Shown: positions 45,946 through 57,421 of the stretch, one piece after another
How positions within the stretch are numbered: the stretch's first letter is position 1
How the letters are laid out: every line of letters starts with the position of its first letter
Assembly: GCF_014805625.2 (NCBI RefSeq)
Contig: NW_023998431.1
Span: 4,865,198 to 4,929,197, forward strand
Length of the DNA stretch: 64,000 nucleotides
Origin: Glossina fuscipes
Lineage: Eukaryota > Arthropoda > Insecta > Diptera > Glossinidae
Direction: 5' to 3'
The notes under the pieces: model-generated
What the model saw: only the letters and a program-made list of their open reading frames with translations
The model's database searches: none
What the model was told of the DNA's origin: nothing
Program-made: the position numbers and the translations under genes

Positions 45946-46612
45946 GCTAACGACTTTAAATTTGGCAAAAACAATGGAGGTTGTTGAACGCAATTTGGTA
46001 TTGAAAATGGGTCATATCGGACAAAGGACGCACCCAAAGGACCACGTAAACTGAGAACACCTCTGTTTTTCAAAAGGAATGAAAAATTGGTTTTTTGTTC
46101 ATTAATCATAAACTATACCAAATAAATTTACAAAAATTTGAACACATATTCTATGGGCGATGCTGTAGCATTTGTGTACAGAAATGGTAATAGTTGACCA
46201 CGTCTGTTTAGTATTGTAGCATATTAAACTTTAATTATTTTTTCAATAGGTTTACAACGCGCAGAAACAAGCTTCAAAAATCCCATAAAGTATGTAAATT
46301 CTTGGGTAGTCTCAAATTTGGAATGCATCTATACATGTCCGTCTATTCATCTGCTTGTTTGCGCAACTTAGTAGTATTTGTGGTAAACATTCTCGTCTTA
46401 GCAAATATGAAAAGAATTTTGAAATGATCTAAACTTTTCAATGGGCACGTCTACAAAGCCCACATGCTTGTACGACAAAAACTTTTATTTTGGGCTCCGC
46501 CCACTCTATGTTATAGAGCACGAAAATTTTGTTGTCCTACTTTTTTGTCTTTTTTAGGATAACTGTGATAGATATACAAAATTCGGTTCCGATCGAATAT
46601 AATTTTCTTATT
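45946..46612 (+). mobile_element. Helentron/DINE-1-like element, copy G (5'-truncated)
   Basis: Enters the family at ACGACTTTAAATTTGGCAAA, continues through GGACGCACCCAAAGGACCAC and GTCCGTCTATTCATCTGC, and ends TTTAGGATAACTGTGATAGATATACAAAATTCGG with a decayed palindrome. The first third is missing. Confidence 0.65.
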
Positions 46613-46915
46613 TCTTGTATTTTCAAAATAAAAGGGTTCGTCGCGTAGGCGTGTGGGCGTTTTAAACGAGTCCTTGGAAAACTTTAAGTAACTGCCCAAT
46701 TCGTTTGCAAATTCGTAACCGATGGAGAACGTTTACGATCGACGTTACACAGACGGAGAGGCATACTGACGGACATTCTTAAATCAATTTCGAATTTGAT
46801 GCTTATCAAGAATATATATAACTTGTGGGGTCGCTGATGCTTCCTTCTGCACGTTGCAAACGATTTACCAGCATGTACATACCTCTCATGCTTCGGTGAT
46901 GGGTAGAATAAATGC
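46613..46915 (-). mobile_element. Helentron/DINE-1-like element, inverted fragment next to copy G
   Basis: Minus-oriented piece: TTCAAAATAAAAGGGTTCGT, GACATTCTTAAATCAATTTC, ATCAAGAATATATATAACTT, then GCTTCGGTGATGGGTAGAAT at about 46890-46912. It directly follows the plus-oriented copy G so that two partial copies stand in opposite orientation. Confidence 0.6.
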
Positions 46916-47293
46916 AAACTTGATTTTTTTATCCTTTTCCCTGTGTTTCAGAAATTTTGTTTCTTAAAAACCGTTTAAGATTAGAAACGTGCGAAATGAA
47001 TAGCGGGGAATGGTTGTGTGAAATGCTAAAAATCTTAAATAATTTTTAATTTCTTTTAAAAAAGTTTCTCGATGTTACTTCTTCCTATTTGGCTCAACTA
47101 TATGTATATATATATATATAGATATGTTTACGTATATATATTTACATGTATAAATTTGAACTTTAACGTCACTTGAAAATATGGCGGTGTCGACTTACGA
47201 GTTCAAGCCTCTAATCGATTTTATCATAGCAATTAATAGCGCGTAGCATATTAACTACTGAAGAGTCTAGTACGAAATTAGATATAGATGTAA

Positions 47294-47297
<4 letters not shown>

Positions 47298-47329
<32 letters not shown>

Positions 47330-47483
47330 TTCGTCAGAGAAATAAATGCTAAGACTAAACTACTTAAAAGCACTAGCATCTAAGGCTATCGGCTTTTATT
47401 AAAAAACTCTACCGCACTTGAGATTCGAACCCACGACCATTGACTTGCTAGTCGAGATTCCTCGCCTTCGGCTACTCAGGCGG
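47298..47483 (-). mobile_element. tRNA-derived SINE, copy 3, best preserved
   Basis: On minus it starts CCGCCTGAGTAGCCGAAGGC (A-box region), carries GGTCGTGGGTTCGAATCTCA (good B box GGTTCGAATC), a body with CTTAGATGCTAGTGCTTTTA, and a (TAA)n tail at 47298-47327. It is flanked by perfect 14-bp direct repeats ATAGATGTAAGTTA (47284-47297 and 47484-47497), a clear target-site duplication from LINE-type retrotransposition. The total length is about 186 bp. Class II tRNA (Leu/Ser) ancestry is inferred from the GAGTAGCCGAAGGC box. It gives the reference for copies at 17169, 25455 and 33127. Confidence 0.92.
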
Positions 47484-47497
47484 ATAGATGTAAGTTA

Positions 47498-49109
47498 AGA
47501 TGCTATTATCCTAAAAGAAACGGAATAAAAAACTACTCGTTCGGAGAAGCCTGCGACATTTAAATGAAAAAACTTTATTGCTCTGTTTTGTGATCAAAGT
47601 GTTGCCAGGACTTTAGAAATGTCTGACTGTCTATCAGTCGCTAAAATTGTTCGAATCGCTTTGGAAAACAAAAATTTTGTATTCACGAACCCGCTAATTG
47701 TAACACATGAAATATGAAATAAATTATTACTAATACCCATTGAAGGAATGTCGGCGAAATCGATTCCTTCATGTGGCTGACAATACGCGGCAGTGGTCTT
47801 TACTGTAAACATAAACTCTTGTTTAATAGAGGATTCGCTTTCGATACGATTTGCTATGTTTGCTTTCTCGCAACTAAAAGCTGATCAACAAAACTGGGAA
47901 TTCTTACATATGTCTTTGCTTCAAATCCAAAATGCAAACCTTAAACTACGCATTAAGCAACCACACCAGCGATAGAAAAAGACGAAGAGGACCAATCTTA
48001 AATAATAAATGTAATGAAGCATATCGTAGGTATAAATAGGGAGGACAATTTTAAAGATCGAAAGGAAAAGAGACTTAAGATGATTGTCTATGAGTTGCTT
48101 TAAGTTGCATATAACTCTGTTCTACTCAATTGGCAATAACTTGCAATCCGTAATTATATATATTTAAAACTTGAATTTAGAATATTTATAAAAAAAAAAG
48201 TATTAATAGCAGCAAAAGAAGGCCTTTTCGAATTGTATACCAGAAATATTCAGTCTTAGTAGTTTTCAGCATCCATCTCAAAGAGTGCATAATTAAGTAA
48301 TTAAATCAAATTATGATACAATTTATCATTAAAATGTCAATTCTATACATCTATGCTTTTAGGTTTGGTAAGAACGCATCTTGCGTGGGGACACGTGTGA
48401 CTAATTATGCCAAAAATTTTAGGAAGACGGAGCAGGTGAGAAGATGTAGAAACTCACAATTCTCATACCGCGTCCATTACAAACGTATTTAGCTCTTTTA
48501 GATAAAAAACAAGCGTTACCTTTGTAACGTAAACTGAACCTCTCGCACAAAATGGACACAAGAATAGTTCTATGGATATTAATAATAATTCAAAACTAGT
48601 AAAAAACACAATTCGACTGAAGCTTTTTAAAGAGACAGAACAAGAGCACATATGTACCGACTGTACGAATCTTCATTTCAATAGATTTTGTTCACGCATG
48701 GGTACTTTGGCGATATTTTTCTCGCTTGTGTTCCCGCTTGTCCCATCTGTCGTTGTTGCAGGAAAATAGCTTATTACTCGTATCTATACTTCTAGTTGAA
48801 AATTAGGCTTATCCGAGACATTGCTTTCATCATAAGGTCGATAAATGGTGCCATTAACTTATGAGTTTCATAAAAACGTACAAACTTTAATACTAGGACC
48901 ACCGACATTTTGCATGCACATATTTCTCTTAAAAAAAGAATCAATTTGACCTATAATTTTTGTCGAATCCCGACAGCTGCAAAATGAGGGTAAGAAGTTG
49001 AAATCCGTGCAGAAGCTTTCCTTGATTGGTGAAGCACGCAATGCAATAAAAAAAAATGAATCTGATTTCCTTACATGCATGCTCAGAATATAGAAACACA
49101 AATAAAAAT
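47498..49109. other. Gene-free stretch with weak open frames
   Basis: Plus 47793-47975 ends in a hydrophilic peptide (LLQIQNANLKLRIKQPHQR) behind a possible acceptor CAACTAAAAG at about 47882. Plus 48572-48769 is ATG-started (MDINNNSKLVKNTIRLKLF) with CTDC...C and a hydrophobic end. Either could be an exon; neither is strong enough to call. The rest is AT-rich. Confidence 0.3.
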
Positions 49110-49380
49110 ATTACCGTCATCCATGGCCCACCATGGAATACACTGCACCACTTCCCAAAATGAAATTATTCAAATAACGATTTTAAAAAAAAAAAGGCGT
49201 TCTATGGGAAGTTATCGGGGAAGTTGTTCAATAGCGTTGCCCCTTGGGGCAAAAGGTCTCAGTGTATCAAATCTTATCAAAATATAGGAAAAATTGCGGA
49301 CTGTAGGTTGAAGGCGAGAACAAATCAATAGACAGACGAACAAACAGGTCATTCCGAACCGTTAGGTATAATAAAATATG
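49110..49380 (+). repeat. Interspersed repeat, second family, copy 2
   Basis: Shares GGCCCACCATGGAATA, TTATTCAAATAA, TATGGGAAGTTATCGG, AAAAATTGCGGACTGTAGGT and ACAGACGAACAAACAGGTC with 52225-52510 in the same order and orientation. No coding capacity. Confidence 0.5.
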
Positions 49381-50067
49381 GGTATTAAAATACATACACA
49401 CAGTTAATGTCTAATCTCAGTCTAATTTGTTCTCAATCAATTTATCGTAATTACGTAACGAGTGTACTAATAAGGAGACTAACATCAGGAACGAAACAAC
49501 TGCCTAGGATCGATCATAAATGCAAAACGTATCTCTGAAAAGTCTAAAAAAGAATCTTTACAGACACTAAATATTCTTAAATTCTATTATGCAAAAAAAA
49601 ATAAAGTGTTCGTTCAATTACCAGTAAATGTAATGAAAGCGTTGCGGTACGCGTTTGTCTAGCACAGATACGTATTGTTTGTCAAACACATTTTGTCATA
49701 ATTACAGACATGACAAGAAAATACAAATAGAAAATATTTTTGATAAATTACATAAACATGAAGTTACAAAGTAAAATACGTGACAACATCAAAAGTTGTT
49801 CAATATATGAAAAACGAGGTGTACATGCAAATTCAGAACTCAAACAATCGTTGGCTACAGATTGATGAAAAGCGTCAGACAAGTCGACGAAGTAATTTCA
49901 GTGTTTAAGTTATCCAATTCTGTTATATATTGTAATCGGTGTATAATTAAGTTCCATAAAATTCAAATTTACTTAAAAAATTATTATTACCGAAGTGCGC
50001 ACCATCATTAGCTATGGTCTGCTGGTTCGCCTCTTATCGAGTAGCTTGTGCTCCTTTCCTGTAATAG
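49381..50067. other. Gene-free stretch
   Basis: AT-rich; would hold the 3' UTR of the minus-strand small gene candidate. AATAAT but no clear AATAAA signal is seen on minus near 49985. Confidence 0.35.
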
Positions 50068-50298
50068 TCATCTCCGCACATATTCACCGCACCAACTTAA
50101 GCCAGTGGCGATCAGAAGGAGACAAATGTAGAAAATAAACGCCAACCAGGAAAGAAGCTTCCAGCGTGTAGTGAAAACCAGCTCCTCGGTTGCCGTTGCT
50201 GGCGACGGATGCACGTACGCGAATTTCGTCGTTTTCGCAATGCAAACTCGAAAGAAATTTCGAAAATCACTTCCTAACTGTTTCGCAGTTAAACACAT
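50068..50298 (-). CDS. Candidate small single-pass membrane protein, 76 residues
   Basis: On minus the first usable ATG (50295-50298 area) starts MCLTAKQLGSDFRNFFRVCI and the frame ends TGA at 50068-50070 after GLSWCGEYVRR. The middle (AYVHPSPATATEELVFTTRW) is polar; the segment KLLSWLAFIFYICLLLIATG is a clear transmembrane helix near residues 48-68. The coding part is visibly richer in G and C at third positions than the flanks and has neither low-complexity runs nor repeat similarity, unlike most open frames here. A 6-codon upstream frame (ATG GAG TGG) overlaps the start and could lower translation, or the true start may lie in another exon. The opposite-strand frame 50171-50449 is taken as a shadow. 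Function unknown; place in a membrane is inferred. Confidence 0.45.
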   Translation of the reverse strand: MCLTAKQLGSDFRNFFRVCIAKTTKFAYVHPSPATATEELVFTTRWKLLSWLAFIFYICLLLIATGLSWCGEYVRR

Positions 50299-50304
50299 TT
50301 CCAC

Positions 50305-52224
50305 TCCATGTCAACTTAATCGTCTCCGTACATTTCGAGTGCATTTATTCCTACTTCAATCCAGTTTAAAATTGGGAAAAGCTCAGAAAAGTGCTGCACG
50401 ACGGTTTGTGTACACAATCTCTGGTACGTTTTATATATATTTCATGTAGCAAACAATTTTACTTAAGATATTCATGGCGTTTTGCAAATATCTAGATGAT
50501 CCTTACAATCGAATTTCCTTAGCGGAATCCTTGTTTCTTATTAAATCTACTATTCTTAATGTTCATGTATTGTCGACGCCGTATTCAGGCTAAAATTGAC
50601 ATTTCTTCAAACTCGCGATACAGTCCGCCAATATACTAAGTCACGTTGTTGCATTCGGTTACTAAAATTGAAGTAAGTTTGATGTGTCTCGACTGTGAAC
50701 GGACTATAGGCTTGAATGTATATATGTTACATATTTATTTATTGATTTATTTATTCAGACATTAGACGTTTATGTAGACTTCAAGACCGTTTTGTTCTGT
50801 TTCTGTTTTATTCTTTAATTATGATGTGATAATCTATGCTTGTGGCATAATATACTCTGCTGTAGCTGGAGGTCTTTGTATAAAATAGAAATAAACGGAT
50901 AATGATCTAATAAATGAAATTCAAAAGTGCAAAGTTTATAAGTTTCTGAAGTCAATTAATTGTAGCAACATGTCAACGTTCATTAGGGGTTCGCACAATC
51001 ACATGCACGATAATTTCTTGCGTTTTAACCGAAGTTGTCTGCTCCTTGTTGAACTAGTAAGATCTAACTGCAATCCTCAGTAATTTCAAAAGACTAGCTT
51101 CGCAAATGTCGATTTCGATATCTGTTAGCCGCTATATTGGACAAAATTTTTCTTCCTGAAAAGACTGCAATTGTCATCAACATTAGAAAAAACTTTCTTT
51201 ACTTCGGACATAGCCGATTAAGTAATTGATTCAATTCTTTCCGCAATATGGAAAAAATTGCTTGATATTTGAGCGGTTGAGGAAAAAATTAATTTATTAA
51301 TTTTTTTTTCTTTTAACTGAAAAGTGGGAAAAAGTTTCCGCTAAGATTAGAAAAGATTTTCAATAATATTGGCAAAAAAGTATTAATTTTAGACCAAATA
51401 AGAGAAAGAAACGATAAATATGAACGCAAGAATTCGATGAAAAACTTTTCGCTTTGCTTACTCAAATCAATGAAGAAAAATATCATGTTAGCAATCTAAC
51501 TTTCTTTGCACGATACACAAATACGTCACAAATTTAATCGGAAATGCATCTCCGTTAAGATTCAAGCTTAAAAATTGTTCAATTATATTGATTGGCTTTG
51601 GACGAATATTTAGAAAAATACAACAAAATCTTGAATACTCGTCACTTTAAGGTCATCTTGGATATTCTAGATGACATTGAGTGCAATAATAAGCACAAAG
51701 CTACTGATTATTAGCGAATAAAAAAAGATCTTCAGATAATAGATAAAATTCTTTTATTAGCTTGCGGAAGTGTCCGACCGACCGATAGTGGCAATTTAGA
51801 TCATTATGATAAATATTTGCGTCATGTATGTTATAGCTTGCCAGCGTTTCATAACAATAGCTCAAAAAGAATTTTTTCCCCCTTTTTGTAGCTTTTTCCA
51901 TCTTTTAGCATAGCCATCTTGAAGCTCCAAACGCGGCCTTATGTCAAATTATTATACATACATTAAGTTTTAGTTTGCCAGACCATTACAATAGGCAGCA
52001 GACGGATGGACGGATGCAATTACATTATCATATAATTCAATTATTAAACCAATAGTTCGTACTCTGAAAGACCTTAAGCTTTATTTTTGTAATTTTGTTT
52101 TATTGACCCAAGCAATTTGCAAACTATGATAGCAATGAAGGCTTTAGGTGTCGAAGAGATAATTGTGAGGGGCCTAAAAAACGATTTTCTGTACAAATGC
52201 GTAGAAAGGAAACAACAAGTAAAA
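50305..52224. other. Gene-free AT-rich stretch
   Basis: No gene supported. Around 51960-52080 there is a weak repeat piece with GCAGACGGATGGACGGATGC, resembling 35143-35157. Minus 51701-51901 overlaps it. Confidence 0.35.
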
Positions 52225-52510
52225 TATTATAATGGGCCACGAGCCACCATTTAATGTCCTTCGCTTAATGCAATTCTTCAAATAATTACTCTTTAAACTA
52301 AAGCCTTATATAGGAAGTTGTTGAAAAACTTTTTCCAATTCGAAACCAATATGAATAGCGTCTGTCCTTGGGCGAAGACACAAGCATCTGAAAAATTGCG
52401 ACTTGTAGTTTGAACACAAAATCTTTGGACAAACATTAAACAGGCAAACAGACAGGCGGACCGATGCACAAATAAGCTTAGAATCACTTTTTGAATCGAA
52501 CAGTATTACA
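52225..52510 (+). repeat. Interspersed repeat, second family, copy 3
   Basis: Starts AATGGGCCACGAGCCACCAT, then CTTCAAATAATTACTCTTTA, ATATAGGAAGTTGTTGAAAA, AAAAATTGCGACTTGTAGTT and ends AACAGGCAAACAGACAGGCGGACCG. Same order as 49110-49380 and, less clearly, 12410-12660. Minus open frames in it (52293-52560) are repeat-derived. Confidence 0.5.
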
Positions 52511-54719
52511 AAGGAGGGATTCAGCTCAAGTGTTTCGGGGCGTTGTATTTGCCTGTACAAGTTTTAATATGTTCTTATATTACAAGCGCGATAGTGAATT
52601 ATCTGAACCATGTATCTGGCCATTGTAAATGACCGGAGCGAAATAATGTAAACCTAAGTGTGTTTCAAAAATGGATCAACAATCGAAACACAGTTGTTCA
52701 TTGCGACAATTTAATATGACACATCTTCAAGTTCATTTTTAGCTAAGATATCTAATCAGCTTTAGATTCACGCATTTTTTTTTTTGTTTTTTTTTTTTGT
52801 TGAATTCCGGAAGATCTTATTTGCGGTGGCTTGCCCCTCACATAATTCACTTCTATAATGAGTATAACACATTGAAAGTAATTTGAATTTGTGCCGTTAT
52901 TATCAGAAGTTATTAGCGAGGAATACAAATTATTCGGCAAAAGTCGAAGACGAAATGAAAAACTTGCAGTTTTGATACATCGATACTTTCACATTAGCGA
53001 AACATATATATATACAGATATACACATATATATGCATATACCTACACATTTATATATACATGTTCATATATACGTTTATAAAGATTAAAGTGAGACGCGA
53101 AAGACTTTTACGAACTTTTGATTTTACTTCTCTGCCTTTCGCCGATCTCAGTACGATCTTAGGCAGTTTTGCGGGCCGCAGTGAAGGAACATAAGCTGAA
53201 CTTTGACCAAAGAGTCATTTTGGGAATAATTGGGGACGCAAGCCTGCTTAAGACTATTGCTATTTGACAATGCTTGCACTACATATTTAGGAGCGTAGTA
53301 AATAGAAGCTTGGAACCAAATATAGTTAACTTTTATTCGCCAAAAATAAGAACTGTATGTACGGGCATTAAAGCAAAGCTATTATAAATGCTTGAAGTAA
53401 AGTGAATACCGCTGGATGATCTATCGAATCGACAAGTGGAGACTATTAAGGCTATAAGGAAAGAGGCTAATAACCGATAAAAATCAATTCGCATATCGAA
53501 CATACGTTTGTTGTTATCGATTTCTAATTGTTCGTTTCCTAAGGCATGCAAGGAACAATTACATGATGTATTTAATTAAGTTGCATTTCTCTGTTCTGCC
53601 TTAGCAACAGGATGATATAGACTTTTGGGCAGAACTGTCGCAAAATTTCCTTATATTCTTATTATGATATTTCTTGGAGAATTTTTGGCAGATCATTATA
53701 TTCTTTCTTTTATCATTGGTCTCACACTATGCCTGCACATGTTATTAATAGTTTAAGCCTCTGAAATAGGATAAATAAAAGAAGCTTTCGATTTAACGCT
53801 AACTTTTATTATAACACAATTTCAGTTAGTCTTATTTTAATATCCAATAGGAAAATCCATTTAATAATAAGCATTTACAGCGGCTTAAATCAGCGCAGTA
53901 TTGACTTTGTCCTTTACATTAAATGAATTTAATTTAATATTTAGTTATCCATTTTAATTTTAATAGTTAATTTTTATATTATTTATAAATATTTAAAAAG
54001 TTCATAAATAAGTAACATTTTACCTTTGACGACTGCAATGATCAACAGAAAAATAATCATCATCTTTTCATTATTAAGTTCAACTCTAAAGTATGATTTG
54101 TTTTCGGCTGAGCTCTCCTGCTGTCAACTTGATGAAGATTCCTTTAATTTTTGCACGTTTTTATGCAATTAACCAAAAAAATATTAGTTAAATACTTTTT
54201 TATTTTATTTTATTTCATTGAAATCTTTCCAAAATCTTTTCTTTTTTTGGTTCTTTCTTCTCTTTTCTTTTCTTTTCTTTTCTTTTTCTTTTATTCTTTT
54301 TAGTTTGTTTTGCTTTCTGTACAACACACAAATGTCGAGATTGTGTTAATTCCTTAATTATTTAAAGATAATTACAGACACTCGCGTCGATTAAATTATA
54401 TTAAAGAGAGATCTCGTTATAATTACAAATAACCACAAATTTTGGTTTTAATAAGATTGAATGAATGCACATCTCTAGACACTGTAGAGATTCGCATACG
54501 TACGCCTACTAACTATGAAACAGTGCCATATATCTCGATAAGCGATGAATGCATTTACACAATGCACACAATGCGCACATTAACTAACGTACACTAAATA
54601 ACGGATGCATTTAATTGTTTCGTCTTTACTTCTTAATTGAAGTGGTAAAATAGACTACATATATCGACATACACATAAAAATATATACGCATATAGATTT
54701 ACACGCGCACGCACACGCA
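52511..54719. other. Gene-free AT-rich stretch
   Basis: T tracts at about 52778-52800, a (TA)n/(CATATA) tract at 53005-53065 and a (TTTTC)n tract at about 54255-54285. Minus 53333-53551 (72 codons) is open without features. Confidence 0.35.
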
Positions 54720-54728
54720 TACATAAAT

Positions 54729-54750
54729 ACGCACACACACACACACACAC

Positions 54751-54781
<31 letters not shown>
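54729..54781. repeat. (CA)n / (ACACAT)n microsatellite
   Basis: ACACACACACACACACAC followed by several ACACAT units. The minus open frame at 54626-54817 (CVCVCV repeats) is its translation and not a gene. Confidence 0.9.
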
Positions 54782-54782
<1 letters not shown>

Positions 54783-56157
54783 GAAACAAATGCACATGTA
54801 AACGCACAATTGTGCATTAATTTTTGCTGACAAAATATTTGAAATTTCTTGTTTCAAATAATAATGCGAGGGAGAGATGTAACGAAGCGTCCAAATATGA
54901 GCAGAGGCATTTAAATACTGAAACCGATGTTAACATCCAACCACAATGCAAGGCACAATCTGACCAGAAAAACTCAGCATCAGAAAAACGACGAAACGAC
55001 AGCCAAACCGAACTGCTAACGACAATCGGGTTCAGAATTCGTTTTGTAATATATCGTAAATTTCGTCCATTATTCGAATATCGTTTCCACACCAACTCGT
55101 ATATCGTTTTGCATTGGATTGGCCGAAAGAGAGTCCTTGAACATAGCATCCACCATGTGCTTAAATTGAGGAGCACATGGTGGACTTTAATTTTTATCCG
55201 TTTGTTTGTTTGTGTTTTTTTTTTTTTTTTTTGTTTCTTGTGTTTTTTTTTTTTTTTTTTTTTTGCTTTTTATTTCTTTTGAATGAGTTTTTATGCAGCC
55301 TCGCAATAGGACAAGAGAAGTATATTTTATTATTCTTTTTTATTTCCTCAAGTTGTTTCTGTTGTTTTTGTAGACCCTTTGAATTTATGTGCCATGCGCA
55401 TTACCAGCCTGAAGGAGGAGTATCAACATTTTTGTTTTGACAAATGGTATGACAACTAATGCCAACACTCTAACAGTACGTGTTCATGCATGTGTACGGA
55501 TAGTGATGCATATTTAGTTGCATCTACTACTTGTTGTTTCTGTTATATTTGTAAATATTATAATTTGTTAGCTTATGTTTGTTTGCTAAAGTAGGTGTCA
55601 GTTATATAAGCACATGTGTCTTTTTTTTTTTTTGTTTGTTTTGTTTATTCCCTAAAGTTAAACCTAAGCTTGTGTTCGATGCATGCATGTACATGACAAA
55701 GATGTTGTTGTTAAGTTTTTTGTGGTTTTCTACATAAACATATTGTGGATTTTATTGTCGCTTTAGGTCGCATAATAAATTCTTTTAACAACGAGACCCA
55801 GTGATTCGTCGACAGCGCAGTGATAGAGTCTTTCATTTCCATATGTTTATGCGGCTCAAGGTGTCCCAATACGTACTGAAATAATAATTTGGGTTTTGTA
55901 AATTATTTTGTTTATTTATATCTATATATTTAGAAATTTTTCGTATTTTATTTAATTTGTACATTTGTGTTTTATAAATGTAACGAAAAGATCATCTCTT
56001 TGGTTCCCGGTTTAGTTCTTTACAAATATTTAACCTTCCAGTCTCTTCTTTATCTTTTTTGTTAAGTATTTCTCTGAAAAGTAACATTTTCAAAGATGTC
56101 TCGAGCATCGTTATTTAAATGAAAATAAAAATTTTATCAATTTAAAATGAAACAATC
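54782..56157. other. Gene-free stretch with one long weak open frame
   Basis: Plus 54824-55282 lacks an ATG, has a hydrophilic first part (TDVNIQPQCKAQSDQKNSAS) and ends in poly-Phe from T tracts; minus 54817-55176 overlaps it. I could not support either. Long T tracts lie at 55209-55262 and 55620-55634. A perfect hairpin is listed separately. Confidence 0.3.
55149..55184. repeat. Perfect 12-bp inverted repeat (hairpin) before T tracts
   Basis: TCCACCATGTGC (55149-55160) and GCACATGGTGGA (55173-55184) pair perfectly around a 12-nt loop TTAAATTGAGGA. Long T tracts start about 25 bases later. Role unknown; RNA hairpin or remnant of a foldback element are both possible. Confidence 0.9.
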
Positions 56158-57027
56158 AAAAATTTATATTCGGTTGTGACCAAAACTTTTATACCGATCA
56201 CCGTTACCCTAAAAAAAACAAAAAAAGTATAAGAATCAAATTTTCATGCGCTATAATGTAAAGCGAGCGCGGCTGATATTTCCTATTTCCAAAATAAAAG
56301 TTTTTGGCGCATAGGGGTGTGCGCGTTGTAGGCGTGACCTTTTCAAAGTTTAAGTCATTTTAAAATTCTTTTGCAAGTTTGTAGACGATATTATCATTTT
56401 CGCTAACGGGGCAAAGTTTACCGAAATACTACACAGTCGCGTAGACAGACCGACGGACATGCTTAGGTTCATTCCAAATTTGAAACCAGCCAAGAATTTT
56501 GATATTTTATGGGGTTTTTGGAGCTTGCTTCTACGCCCTATAGTGCTAGTGACAAAAAAAATTAAATATTGATAAGCTATAACATTGGGTCGACGTGGGA
56601 AATATTTTCCATTTTTGTGCACAAATACTACAGCACCGCCCATATATTACGCTTTCAATTTTTCGCAGATTTATCTGGTGTAGCTTATGAGTAATGAGCA
56701 AGAAACCAATATTTTATTCCATTGGAAAAAGAAAGTTGTCCTTCGTTTACGTAGTAATGTAGACGTGTCGTTCGATGACCGTCCCATTGTCACTACCGAC
56801 TCGATAATTTCACTTGTGTAGCTGCGAAAATGTTTACAACAGAGGGACAAACAGACGTGCTCAAACGGGTGCATAATTTCATGCTGATCAAGAATATGTA
56901 TACTTTATGGGATCACTGCTGCTTCCTTGTGAAAATTTAGCTCTTTTACTCTTTTTATCCCTTTTAGGATGACGGTGATGGGTGCAAGAGATTCGGTCAT
57001 GACCGAATACAATTTTCTTACTTGTTT
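56158..57027. mobile_element. Helentron/DINE-1-like element, copy H, with identical inverted ends
   Basis: The left end reads TATATTCGGTTGTGACCAAA, then CTTTTATACCGATCACCGTTACCCT; the right end is GGATGACGGTGATGGGTGCA, palindrome ATTCGGTCATGACCGAAT (56991-57008), ACAATTTTCTTACTTGTTT. The left is the reverse complement of the right over some 60 bases, so the element begins and ends with what is normally only one end. Inside, blocks run in minus orientation (GACGGACATGCTTAGG at 56452, then ACAGACGTGCTCAAACGG at 56855). It may be two copies joined end to end, or a foldback form. No coding capacity. Confidence 0.7.
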
Positions 57028-57179
57028 AAGCTGTCTTCGTGCAGTTGGGTATTCTGGGGTATTCCAGTCAATACTTTATTTCAAATTGTATTCGTTACCA
57101 CGGCCTACTCTTAAATTCCATCAATTTTTAAAAAAGTTTTATTAGTCCCCCTTATCCTTTTTTTTTGACAAACACTTCG

Positions 57180-57275
57180 ATGAGCTCTCGCTCTGACGTT
57201 GTCTACGCAGACTTGGGGAGAGCCTTCGATAAAGTGAACCGCAGCTCACAACTTAGTGCTCTCTAAACTCCCTTT
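57180..57275 (+). pseudogene. Reverse transcriptase motif A fossil
   Basis: The plus frame reads SSRSDVVYADLGRAFDKVNR, a clear match to LINE RT motif A (DVIYTDLSKAFDMVNH in the element at 40.7 kb), then soon degenerates. Flanking motifs are not recognisable. A small LINE fragment, maybe of a different subfamily. Confidence 0.65.
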
Positions 57276-57421
57276 TTCTAATCCCGTCTATACGAAGATA
57301 TTTGCAGGTGTTCTAGCGTACTCTATAATATAAACTTTGATATCTCTCTTAAGTCTAGATGGCGCTAAATTGTCATTAATTTGTCACTGACTTCATATTA
57401 TACCTGAAAGAAAACATTTAA

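Noticed and set aside
54824..55282. 152-codon plus open frame
   Set aside because: No ATG, ends in poly-Phe from T tracts, and overlaps a 119-codon frame on minus; could hide an exon but cannot be supported.
55177..55440. 87-codon open frame rich in Phe
   Set aside because: Translation of T tracts (low complexity).
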